Origin: Cyanosarcina radialis HA8281-LM2
Lineage (GTDB): Bacteria > Cyanobacteriota > Cyanobacteriia > Cyanobacteriales > CCAP-1448
Reading direction: 5' to 3'
Assembly (NCBI GenBank): GCA_019359615.1
Contig: JAHHHA010000001.1
Span: 341,912-405,911 of the forward strand
DNA length: 64,000 nt
Positions 16,643 through 27,415 of the stretch are shown here, in pieces; position 1 is the first letter of the stretch; every line of letters starts with the position of its first letter. The translations under genes and the position numbers were made by a program. Under the pieces are notes generated by a model that was not told the DNA's origin, ran no database searches, and was given only the letters and a program-made list of their open reading frames with translations.

Positions 16643-17788
16643 ATGGACTACTCCTCAAAACCCCTAGCAGCCACACCACCCATGGGTTGGAATTCGTGGA
16701 ATATGTTCGGCAGCAATATTGACGAAGCGTTAATTCGCGAAACCGCCGATGCGATCGTCTCTTCCGGCCTTAAGGATTGCGGCTACGAATACATCGTCAT
16801 CGATGATTGCTGGTCGCAAAAGGATAGGCGCGACGCGCATGGCGACCTGATGCCCGACCCCACCAAGTTCCCCAGTGGCATGAAAGCCTTAGCCGACTAC
16901 GTGCATAGTCGTGGGTTGAAAATCGGCATCTACTCCGATGCAGCAGAACTGACTTGCGCTGGTTATATCGGCAGCTACGGTTTTGAAGAACGAGATGCCC
17001 AGTTGTGGGCTTCTTGGGGGATGGATTTCCTCAAATATGACTATTGTTATGCACCGAGCGATCGGGAATCTGCGATCGAGCGATACGATCGGATGGGGGC
17101 AGCCCTACAGAAGACAGGGCGCGAATTTCTGTACTCGCTGTGCGAATGGGGAGGTCGAAGCCCGCACCTATGGGGGCGTAAGGTCGGCGGGCAGATGTGG
17201 CGGGTATCGCGCGATGTCCTCGATCGATGGGAAGACATTGAAATGGGTATGGATATCGCCGCCGATTTGCACGATTACAGCGGGCCTGGCGGTTGGAACG
17301 ATCTCGATATGCTAGTTGTGGGTCTGAACGGTAGCGGTCAAATAGCAGGCGAGGGCCTGTCGTTCGCTGAGTATCAGACTCATATATCGATGTGGTGCAT
17401 GGCTTGCTCGCCCCTAATGATAGGCTGCGATGTGAGAAAGTTGGATCGGGAAACGGCCGCTCTACTGATGAATCGGGAAGTAATTGCCGTGAATCAGGAT
17501 GTATTAGGCCGACCTGCCCAGCGATCGATCCAATCGGGTCAGTGTGAAATCTGGAAGAAATTACTCGGAGATGGCACTGTTGCCGTGGCGTTGGTCAATC
17601 GCGGGCTATCAGATTGCGATATTATCCTCAAGTCCAGCGACATTGGATTGCCAGATAAGCCCAAACTCGCACGGAATCTGTGGCTCCAGCAAGATATCGC
17701 GGACTTTACTATCGAGTTGACCCAGCACGTGCGATCGCACGAGACGATTCTGCTAAAGGTCGAAGGGGCGAACCCATTGCCGAGCTAA
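16643..17788 (+). CDS. Alpha-galactosidase, glycoside hydrolase family 27
   Basis: A 381-residue GH27 enzyme. The barrel begins PPMGWNSWNMFG, the substrate-binding DDCW is near residues 54-57, the nucleophile lies in LKYDYC (Asp133) and the acid/base region is GGWNDLDML (about 217-224); MACSPLMIGCDVRKL and INQD-type (VNQDVLG) segments follow, then a C-terminal beta domain. It removes terminal alpha-galactose from oligosaccharides or galactolipids. No signal peptide is seen, so it is probably cytoplasmic. GH27 is not a usual cyanobacterial family; in-frame GCGATCGC sites show it is adapted to this genome. Confidence 0.88.
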   Translation: MDYSSKPLAATPPMGWNSWNMFGSNIDEALIRETADAIVSSGLKDCGYEYIVIDDCWSQKDRRDAHGDLMPDPTKFPSGMKALADYVHSRGLKIGIYSDAAELTCAGYIGSYGFEERDAQLWASWGMDFLKYDYCYAPSDRESAIERYDRMGAALQKTGREFLYSLCEWGGRSPHLWGRKVGGQMWRVSRDVLDRWEDIEMGMDIAADLHDYSGPGGWNDLDMLVVGLNGSGQIAGEGLSFAEYQTHISMWCMACSPLMIGCDVRKLDRETAALLMNREVIAVNQDVLGRPAQRSIQSGQCEIWKKLLGDGTVAVALVNRGLSDCDIILKSSDIGLPDKPKLARNLWLQQDIADFTIELTQHVRSHETILLKVEGANPLPS

Positions 17789-17804
17789 TAATCCAAAACC
17801 CCTT

Positions 17805-18122
17805 TTAAATAAAGGCTTGCAACCGCTTGACCAGATCCGGGGCTGATAAAACGCCCTCAATGCGATCGACTGGCTCCCCATTTTTGAACAGTACCAAGGT
17901 GGGGAGAGCTTCGATTTGGTACTGAGTAGCCAGTTGGGGATATTTGTCGCTGTCGATTTTGACTACCTGCAATCGCTGCTTCAGGTAGCCGTGTACCTCC
18001 TGTAAAATTGGAGCCATCATATGACACGGGCCGCACCAAGTAGCGTAAAAATCGACCAATACAGGGACATCGGAACCAGCGATTAGCTCTTGGAAACTAT
18101 TGAAATGCTTTTTAACTGCCAT
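17805..18122 (-). CDS. Thioredoxin (WCGPC type)
   Basis: A 105-residue thioredoxin with the redox pair Cys30 and Cys33 in WCGPC, the buried DFYATW segment before it and the cis-proline loop EALPTLVLF. It reduces protein disulfides in the cytoplasm, fed by ferredoxin- or NADPH-thioredoxin reductase. The short form and the HMM after WCGPC suggest a y-type or m-like cyanobacterial thioredoxin, but the subtype is not certain. Monocistronic, convergent with the alpha-galactosidase gene. Confidence 0.9.
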   Translation of the reverse strand: MAVKKHFNSFQELIAGSDVPVLVDFYATWCGPCHMMAPILQEVHGYLKQRLQVVKIDSDKYPQLATQYQIEALPTLVLFKNGEPVDRIEGVLSAPDLVKRLQAFI

Positions 18123-18189
18123 GTGACCCGACCAATTTTTTGCTAAGGATAAACCAATTTTAATCAGAAATATGCAATTCGTCCGTTAG

Positions 18190-19697
<1,508 letters not shown>

Positions 19698-19755
19698 AGC
19701 TAAACCTCAAACATCTAAAAATGATGGAGTCGATCGCAATTCATCATCCAGTCGA

Positions 19756-20901
19756 TTAATTCTCTTTTTGACTCCAAACTTTGGGTTTTTCTCGCCCTAA
19801 TGCCCTGGTTCTGCGCCAGATGGTGAAGCCTAAAAGTCCGATAATACCGATGCCAGTAACCAAAATCAGCATCGATGGGTTTTTAATGTCCTTTTTCAGG
19901 CTGATGGCTACCAAGTTACAAACTAAGGAAATTCCCCACAGCACGAACACGACATGGCGCTGGGAAAGCCCCAAATCTAGCAACCGATGGTGTAAGTGAT
20001 CTTTACCAGGAGTCTTCAACGGATTTTTACCCGCCATCAACCGCCGCACGAATACCTGGGTAGTATCCAGCACTGGTAAGAGCAAAAACAACACCGTAGG
20101 GATGAGGGCAAACACCGTATTCCCCTTCAGCTTGCCGATAATACTAGTTGCTGCTAAGACATAGCCAAAGAAGTAGGCTCCAGCATCTCCCATGATGATC
20201 CGCGAGGGGTGAAAGTTGTGCCGCAGAAAGCCTAGTGCCGCCCCCCCTAAAGCTGCCAAGATAAACGTTGCTGCCGCCCAAGTGTAATAAGCAGGTTGAG
20301 CCGAAACCGCCAGCAGGCTCATCGCGGTGATAAAGCTGATTCCCCCTACTAAACCGTCGATTCCGTCCATCAAGTTAATGGCATTAGTAATCGCTACTAC
20401 CCAAAAGATGGTGAGCAATCCTGAAAAAATCGGATCGATCGGGGTGCCGAAGTTGACAGAAATCGTAATCTTACTAGCAGCCAACAATATTGCTGCTAGC
20501 ACCTGAGCTAATAAGCGAATATAGGGATGCAAGCCAAATTGGTCGTCAATAAAACCCACCAACACTAAAAAAGAACCGCCTAAGAGAATGGTTAGTACCT
20601 GCGCTAATACGTCTGGCCTGATGGGTTTAAAAATGCTAACTATGACTAAGGCTAAAACTAGAGCGGCGATTACCCCAGCGTAAATTACTAAGCCGCCAGC
20701 GTTGGGCAAAGGTTCTTTATTCAGTCGCCGAGCGTTAGGTTGATCTGCCCACCCGACTTTCAGCGCAAACGATCGCACTGTTGGCATGAAAAGATAAGTT
20801 ATCCCCCAAGCAATCAGGAAGGTGAATGCTACTGCTAGCCAACCAGTGCCACCAGGATCGTTAATACCGAGGGATTGAAGAATGTTATAGAGGAAGTCCA
20901 T
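19756..20901 (-). CDS. MraY/WecA-family polyprenyl-phosphate sugar-1-phosphate transferase
   Basis: A 381-residue multi-pass membrane protein with about ten hydrophobic helices. Family motifs are visible: DQPNARRLNKEPLPNAGG (cytoplasmic loop), the Mg-binding NAINLMDGIDGL, FHPSRIIMGDAGA and the HHRLLDLGLS loop. Enzymes of this WecA/TagO branch move GlcNAc-1-phosphate or a related sugar phosphate to undecaprenyl phosphate, starting polysaccharide or O-antigen synthesis. The HIH-type motif here reads KDHLHHRLL, as in WecA rather than MraY. No neighbouring polysaccharide genes are seen. Confidence 0.85.
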   Translation of the reverse strand: MDFLYNILQSLGINDPGGTGWLAVAFTFLIAWGITYLFMPTVRSFALKVGWADQPNARRLNKEPLPNAGGLVIYAGVIAALVLALVIVSIFKPIRPDVLAQVLTILLGGSFLVLVGFIDDQFGLHPYIRLLAQVLAAILLAASKITISVNFGTPIDPIFSGLLTIFWVVAITNAINLMDGIDGLVGGISFITAMSLLAVSAQPAYYTWAAATFILAALGGAALGFLRHNFHPSRIIMGDAGAYFFGYVLAATSIIGKLKGNTVFALIPTVLFLLLPVLDTTQVFVRRLMAGKNPLKTPGKDHLHHRLLDLGLSQRHVVFVLWGISLVCNLVAISLKKDIKNPSMLILVTGIGIIGLLGFTIWRRTRALGREKPKVWSQKEN

Positions 20902-21080
20902 CTCTCTCTGGCGCTATGACTACACCCTGCCCACGCCGAGCATCAACAGTATACTAATCGTTTTTTATCCAATCGGCCGCCCAATTTCAAATTTTTTGTT
21001 AAGTACGCGAGCAGAATAAATTATCTATGCCTATTCTATACCCCATGCCCCATGCCCCATTCCCCATTCATCATTCAAAT

Positions 21081-22797
<1,717 letters not shown>

Positions 22798-22856
22798 TCA
22801 AATGTCATTTTCCATTTGCAACTGATATCCCATCAGGTTGAAACAACTAATTTTAT

Positions 22857-22882
22857 TTAGCCCGCAGATGCGGGCTTTTTTT
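22857..22882 (+). terminator. Rho-independent terminator of groEL
   Basis: AGCCCGC, a four-base loop, GCGGGCT and a run of T lie about 60 bases past the groEL stop. Confidence 0.95.
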
Positions 22883-22906
22883 GTCTAATACCTGTTGCAT
22901 GAGTTA

Positions 22907-23020
22907 TAGGACTTACGCAAAGCCTCCAAATGTATGGTGTGTAAAGCCTGCGGCATGGCTACGCTAAAGCGTAGCGTAACGCACCGCCACCACCATCAAT
23001 AGTGTTGCTGCGTAAGTCCT
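22907..23020. mobile_element. MITE-like element with terminal inverted repeats
   Basis: Perfect 12-bp inverted ends (AGGACTTACGCA at 22908-22919, TGCGTAAGTCCT at 23009-23020) enclose about 90 bases with an internal palindrome (CTACGCTAAAGCGTAG). The element is flanked by the direct repeat GAGTTA (22901-22906 and 23021-23026), which looks like a target-site duplication. No transposase is coded; it would be moved in trans. Confidence 0.85.
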
Positions 23021-23143
23021 GAGTTAGAGGTTTGAATAAAAACCACAGATGCACACAGATAAACACAGATGTAGATGCGCTAGCGGCTTCTCGTAGGGTA
23101 ATTGATGAGTGGAAGGATACGCCCAAAACAGTGCAATAGCTGT

Positions 23144-23224
23144 AGGAATACTAAGAGGTATAAAAATGCGATCGCTTGCCGAGGAAAAAAGCCTTAATTT
23201 GAGCTTTTGCTTAATGTAAAAATT
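23144..23224. repeat. Island repeat, copy 1 (shortened)
   Basis: About 80 bases (AGGAATACTAAGAGGTATAA to TTAATGTAAAAATT) matching the last part of the longer repeats at 24722-24922 and 25619-25829. It lies at the downstream edge of the first protease cassette. Confidence 0.85.
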
Positions 23225-23303
23225 CCAATTTGTTAGCTTGTGCCGCCTCGCGTTAGATCGACGTTTACAATTCATCAATTGTCACTAATCCGCCTTCCGT
23301 AAA

Positions 23304-23654
23304 TTAAATGACGAGTTCTTGCTCGTTCAGCATGGCAGTTCCAATTAAAGGTCGTCGCCCTGTCGCAAATACACGAACATCCCGTTCTACGCCATCCCAA
23401 AAGATTGTTGCTTGATGAACTGCCAAAGGGACTGTGCTGTTATCTGCCAAATTCACAGGCAAATTTTACAAAAACGGCAATCTCAGCAAATTTACTGCTT
23501 CTGGCGGCAGGCAAAGGTAGTCAGTAAAACCTGTATCTACAACGAACTCGATCGGGAAAGTTGCGCTATTCGCTAGGAGAAATGTCAATGAGACGATCGC
23601 GTGTCTATCAGTTACTATACCGGAAATCACTGCTAACCCGCTCCATAACACCAC
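23304..23654 (-). pseudogene. Clan AA (retropepsin-like) aspartic protease, broken by an in-frame stop
   Basis: The frame codes TFPIEFVVDTGFTDYLCLPP with the catalytic DTG, meets a TAA at 23466-23468, and continues in the same frame through NLPVNLADNSTVPLAVHQAT and ATGRRPLIGTAML to a stop at 23304-23306. Aligned with the intact copy at 24965, the stop falls between the DTG loop and NLADNS. A single nonsense codon thus interrupts an otherwise complete gene of 116 codons. It starts within or just after the partner gene at 23608. Confidence 0.75.
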
Positions 23655-23898
23655 CTAACGAAGCCGCTACATTGTAACCGATCCGGATTCCAAAGAGCCT
23701 TGCAAATGGATGTTTTGCATAAAGATTGCGTGCTGCTTGCAGTCCGGTTTCATCAATCTCGTAGTCGCCTGTTTCAATGTCAACGATGACCATCTTGCCA
23801 ATATTTTCTTCTGTCTCAACTTTTTGACGGATTTCGTTGTCGTATAGTTGGTTAGCGCGTTTTGCAACTTCTTCGCTGCTTAATAAGATTGCTTGCAT
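23608..23898 (-). CDS. Small partner protein of the protease cassette, copy 1
   Basis: A 96-residue acidic protein (MQAILLSSEEVAKRANQLYD, ENIGKMVIVDIETGDYEID, FARLFGIRIGYNVAASLGG). It is clearly related to the partner of the intact cassette at 25321 (shared ENIGK, DIETGDYEID, RIGY). The family is unnamed to me. The position before a small overlapping gene resembles an antitoxin or a substrate/chaperone partner; this is inference. The gene remains open although its protease partner is broken. Confidence 0.65.
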   Translation of the reverse strand: MQAILLSSEEVAKRANQLYDNEIRQKVETEENIGKMVIVDIETGDYEIDETGLQAARNLYAKHPFARLFGIRIGYNVAASLGGVMERVSSDFRYSN

Positions 23899-24056
23899 AG
23901 GTTGGCTCCCGATCGCTACGTTACTCTTTGAACTTTTTCATAATATGTTGCCGATCGCCTCAAGGTTCCTCTTCTCCCACTACTAGTAACCTTTTGCTCT
24001 CAACCAACTCAATACAGTCGCCGTGCAAGCGGGTTGTTATGCGGCGGCTGCACGCA

Positions 24057-24389
24057 CTACGTTAACACTAGAAGACTTTCCGTTTGACTATTTTCAAATT
24101 GGACAACTGTATCAAAATTGTCTCTCAAAATTTGAATAATCTTTGATGTTGGGCAATTACCAATCCGAAGATAAATAAACTTGGGTGGATGACCATAAAG
24201 TAAACTCCGCTGGTGAAAGTCAGAATCTTTGGAAACAAGTACAAACCCATTTGTCTTGGCATATTCCCAAATCAAAGCATCATCCGTATTGATGAGTCCT
24301 AATGTCTTGAGATGCTCGGAATTCGGATACAGATCGACAATACTGAGAATAATTCGGTCTGATAGGTTTTCATCCAATAGTAGTTTCAC
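24057..24389 (-). CDS. DUF5615 PIN-like toxin
   Basis: I take the GTG at 24389, which overlaps the antitoxin stop by four bases (GTGA); the open frame extends further upstream only inside the antitoxin gene. The 110-residue protein starts VKLLLDENLSDRI and has NTDDALIWEYAKTNGFVLVSKDSDF, the acidic pattern of DUF5615 proteins, PIN-domain-like putative RNases. All acidic positions seem present, so it should be functional. Confidence 0.75.
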   Translation of the reverse strand: MKLLLDENLSDRIILSIVDLYPNSEHLKTLGLINTDDALIWEYAKTNGFVLVSKDSDFHQRSLLYGHPPKFIYLRIGNCPTSKIIQILRDNFDTVVQFENSQTESLLVLT

Positions 24390-24610
24390 ACCGATACCAC
24401 AAATAACTTTTTCTCGCGATCGGCTGCAAACGCGAGACAAGCTCTAATGTCTTCCGAAGTGAGTTCAGAAAAGTCTTCCAGAATTTCTGCCTCAGTCATC
24501 CCACCTGCTAAATATTCTAAGATATCGTACACTGTGATTCGCATTCCCCGAATACACGGCTTACCACTGCGCTTTCCAGGCTCAATTGTAATGATGTGTT
24601 GGTAGTCCAT
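24386..24610 (-). CDS. DUF433 antitoxin
   Basis: A 74-residue DUF433 protein: PGKRSGKPCIRGMRITVYDILEYL followed by MTEAEILEDFSELTSEDIRACLAFAADRE, a winged-helix-like DNA-binding fold. DUF433 genes are commonly the antitoxin of DUF5615 toxins; the four-base overlap with the toxin supports that. It probably represses its own promoter, which would lie between here and the repeat at 24722. Confidence 0.8.
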   Translation of the reverse strand: MDYQHIITIEPGKRSGKPCIRGMRITVYDILEYLAGGMTEAEILEDFSELTSEDIRACLAFAADREKKLFVVSV

Positions 24611-24721
24611 AAAAGTGGCATAAGAGAGAATAGCTGTTTACATTATACCGGGAACTCTTGCTGCCCCCAGACTGAGAATACTGCGAGAACCGATCTGCAA
24701 TATGTCGAGCATTGACACGCA

Positions 24722-24922
24722 ACTACATTAATTATGGCCGATCGATTCAGTCGATCGCGCTACCCAATAAATTCAGCTTGCGGCGCTACTACAGGCAGTC
24801 GATCGCATTAGCACAAAATCAAAGTTCTAAAGTAGCTTTTGCAGGAATACTAAGAGGTATAAAAATGCGATCGCTTACTTAAGGAAAAAATCTTTATTTT
24901 GAGCTTCTGCTTAATGTAAAAA
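24722..24922. repeat. Island direct repeat, copy 2
   Basis: About 200 bases beginning ACTACATTAATTATGGCCGA, matching 25619-25829 nearly throughout with a small length difference near the start. Together the two copies enclose the intact protease cassette. Confidence 0.9.
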
Positions 24923-24964
24923 CTCCCATCCTACTTAGCTGAAAATCTATATTGTCAGAATGTC

Positions 24965-25324
24965 TCACAATATGTCATCTACTAACACCGTACCTCCCTC
25001 ATAAAAGAGATGATAATCTGCCAGCAATGCTGTCCCAATTAGGGGGCGACGGCCCATTGCTAGCACTGGAATATTGCGTTCTGAACCATTCCAGACAATT
25101 GTGGCTTGGTGAACGTTGGTAATGATTCGAGAGTTATCGGCAAGGTTGGCTCTGAGGGGACCAAGATAGGTTAAACCAAGCTCTGCCACTATACTGGGCG
25201 GTAAGGTTAAAAACCCTTCAAAGCCTGTATCGACAACGCACTCAATATCTACCTCAGAAGATCCTATAGGACGAATAATGACACCCATGCGTGCCTGAAG
25301 TCCGACAACTGTTCCGTGTATCAT
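24965..25324 (-). CDS. Clan AA (retropepsin-like) aspartic protease, intact
   Basis: A 119-residue protein with one DTG catalytic loop (CVVDTGFEGFLTLPP, about residues 31-45) and the later hydrophobic-Gly motif (MGRRPLIGTALL, about 90-101), as in retropepsins and the AF_0612-type clan AA family. Retropepsins act as homodimers with one DTG per subunit, so a dimer is expected. Its ATG overlaps the stop of the partner gene by four bases. No signal peptide. The substrate is unknown; the partner protein is the obvious candidate. Confidence 0.75.
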   Translation of the reverse strand: MIHGTVVGLQARMGVIIRPIGSSEVDIECVVDTGFEGFLTLPPSIVAELGLTYLGPLRANLADNSRIITNVHQATIVWNGSERNIPVLAMGRRPLIGTALLADYHLFYEGGTVLVDDIL

Positions 25325-25593
25325 TGTGCTGTTCTGACTAACGTACCGCCGACTGCAAAAACAGCATCATAACCAATCCGTTCTGTCCAAATTACTGCAT
25401 TGTGATGTTTGGCTTGCAGCCGATGGCAAGCGACAATTAAATCCTCATCAATTTCGTAATCGCCAGTTTCAAGATCGATCGAGATAATTTTTCCGATATT
25501 CTCTGGTGTTTCGACTTGAGTGCGGATACTTTTTTCGTAGAGTTCTCCACCCCGCCGAGCAATTTCCTCTTTGTTGAGTTGCGAGTTAGTCAT
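25321..25593 (-). CDS. Small partner protein of the protease cassette, copy 2
   Basis: I choose the ATG at 25593 (MTNSQLNKEEIARRGGELYE) because GGAGG lies eight bases upstream; an earlier ATG pair at 25611 is possible. The 90-residue protein shares ENIGK, DLETGDYEID and RIGYD with the copy at 23608. Helical N-terminus, then a short beta-rich part. No named family recognised. Four-base overlap with the protease gene implies coupled translation in a fixed ratio. Confidence 0.7.
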   Translation of the reverse strand: MTNSQLNKEEIARRGGELYEKSIRTQVETPENIGKIISIDLETGDYEIDEDLIVACHRLQAKHHNAVIWTERIGYDAVFAVGGTLVRTAQ

Positions 25594-25618
25594 GTCAACA
25601 ACCTCCATCACTGAACTT

Positions 25619-25829
25619 AACTACATTAATTATGGCCGATCTACTGAATCGATCGCGGGCAAACGCGCTACCCAATAAATTCAGCTTGCGGCGCTACTAC
25701 AGGCAGTCGATCGCACTAGTACAAAATCAAAGTTACAAAGTAGCTTTTGCAGGAATACTAGGAGGTATAAAAATGCGATCGCTTGCTGAGAAAAAAGCCT
25801 TAATTTGAGCTTTTGCTTAATGTAAAAAT
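25619..25829. repeat. Island direct repeat, copy 3
   Basis: About 210 bases matching 24722-24922. It lies immediately upstream of the intact cassette and probably contains its promoter. A possible micro-frame after AGGAGG (ATG at 25772) is not conserved among the copies. The remaining 130 bases to the hydrolase gene show nothing further. Confidence 0.9.
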
Positions 25830-25959
25830 TGCGATCGTATTTGGCATTAGAAGAGTTCTTTTACCATAACTAAAATAAATTTAACGGTTGCAATCACCGG
25901 ACACCAATAACTTCTGCGACTCACCGAACGGATTGAACTGTTCCGGTGCATTGCGATTG

Positions 25960-26862
25960 TTATCTTGCTGACCGCGCACGTTCATTCAGATGGCGATCTA
26001 AGAATCTATATGCTCTTTCACGCATCTCTTGAGAAAAGCTATGCCTTCCAGAGTAGATTTGCCACTCTAATTTCCCCGTCACAAATGCTGATTTTGCGTA
26101 CTCACAAATATCCTCAATATCTTGACTCCACTTATCATCATCAGTGCCCAGAATGAGTAAGTGGCATGGCTCAACCAATCGCGCAACGTCTTCAATGTCG
26201 CCCCATGCCAAAAAGCTAGGAACAACATAATCAAACTGAATACCAATATCTTGAGCCAGCATCGTCCTGAGTTTTGTAGAACCACAATTACTCACAGATA
26301 CTTTGATTCTTCGATCAAAAGCTGGCGCAAACAACGCGGTTCTACCGCCATAGGAATGACCAATGAAGCCAATTCTCGTTTCATCAACCTGCGGCAGATT
26401 TTGAAGCAAATCAATTCCTGCACTGATATCAAACAATACTTTACCTAGAAGGGTTTGCCCTCGCATTAGTCGGGTATGCAGTTGGTGAGCGTGATATCGA
26501 ACTGGATCGGCAGCATCTGCTCTTTCTTCAAAACAAATGGCATCAGGAGCCAGAGTGATATAACCTCGTTCGGCTAGTTCTTTAGCGTAAGCTTGGTCAG
26601 GTGAACCTGCAAACCCGACAACTTCGCTCTTACCCAGTGCCCAGTTTGCCGCATGTTGATGAAAGCAGTAGATGGCAGAAAGGGGGACGTTGATGTTTTT
26701 AGGAATACAGAGAAATGCAGAAATTGTTTCTCCTGCTTCAGATGAATAGCCAATTTTTTGCTGAACGAATGATCCACAATCCCTCTCCTCGAATACCTTG
26801 AGGTTCAATTCACTTTTTGTAGGCATCTCGCCAAGCAAAGAAAGAAAACTGGTGCGGTTCAT
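25960..26862 (-). CDS. Alpha/beta hydrolase (dienelactone-hydrolase-like)
   Basis: A 300-residue cytoplasmic hydrolase. The nucleophile elbow is GHSYGG (about residues 168-173), the acid is probably in LILGTDDDKW (about 235-245) and the histidine in YSGRHSFSQEMRERAY (about 272-288). The cap contains HQLHTRLMRGQTL. It probably hydrolyses an ester; the substrate is unknown. The gene sits at the edge of the accessory island and is not overlapped by neighbours. Confidence 0.75.
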   Translation of the reverse strand: MNRTSFLSLLGEMPTKSELNLKVFEERDCGSFVQQKIGYSSEAGETISAFLCIPKNINVPLSAIYCFHQHAANWALGKSEVVGFAGSPDQAYAKELAERGYITLAPDAICFEERADAADPVRYHAHQLHTRLMRGQTLLGKVLFDISAGIDLLQNLPQVDETRIGFIGHSYGGRTALFAPAFDRRIKVSVSNCGSTKLRTMLAQDIGIQFDYVVPSFLAWGDIEDVARLVEPCHLLILGTDDDKWSQDIEDICEYAKSAFVTGKLEWQIYSGRHSFSQEMRERAYRFLDRHLNERARSAR

Positions 26863-26947
26863 CGCAGTGCAGAGTTTAACGCTACTCTGAATCCTAACAG
26901 ATCACCTCCAAACCACTGTCACAACCCTAAGCATAAGCAAGATAACT

Positions 26948-27090
26948 ATATATTATACCGCACTTTGCTTAATAAAACTCCTATTTGGGGTATTATGTCG
27001 CAGTTCTGCGGTATAACTCCCGATAAGTGGGGTATTATCGGGCAATCTTACGGTATAACTCCCCAATTTAGTAGGGTTATACCGCAAAAA
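26948..27090. promoter_or_regulatory. Array of GCGGTATAA inverted and direct repeats
   Basis: Between divergent genes, four copies of a GCGGTATAA-type half-site alternate in orientation (TTATACCGC near 26953, GCGGTATAACT at 27008, CGGTATAACT at 27051, GTTATACCGC near 27076), interleaved with two copies of GGGGTATTAT about 40 bases apart. CGGTATAAC at 27051 can pair with GTTATACCG downstream. It could be a multi-site operator or a decayed repeat element; no binding protein is known. Confidence 0.45.
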
Positions 27091-27415
27091 TCCTATATAA
27101 CTCTCTAAACGATCGAGTTGCGATCTTGATTAGATAACAATCCGATTTTCCTTATCGAGTTTGTCAAACGATCGCGCTCGAACATTTCTACTTTCCAACT
27201 AAAAATAGCCATTCAGCCGAACTATCCGACACAACAACCTGTGTTTGGAGTTAGGATCGACAAAGCTACTAGTTTACAAATGTAGTCTTTGTAGTATATT
27301 ATTGTAGTATAATAATATCTACTGGCCCGATCGAGCTAGTAGAATCCGACCACAGGAGGCGATCGGCCTTGAACTCTAGTTTCACAACCTCAAAACTTGA
27401 GATAAATATATAGGG

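Noticed and set aside
25772..25810. Micro-frame after AGGAGG in the island repeat (MRSLAEKKALI)
   Set aside because: The other copies code different lengths and sequences (MRSLT then stop at 24868), so coding is not conserved.
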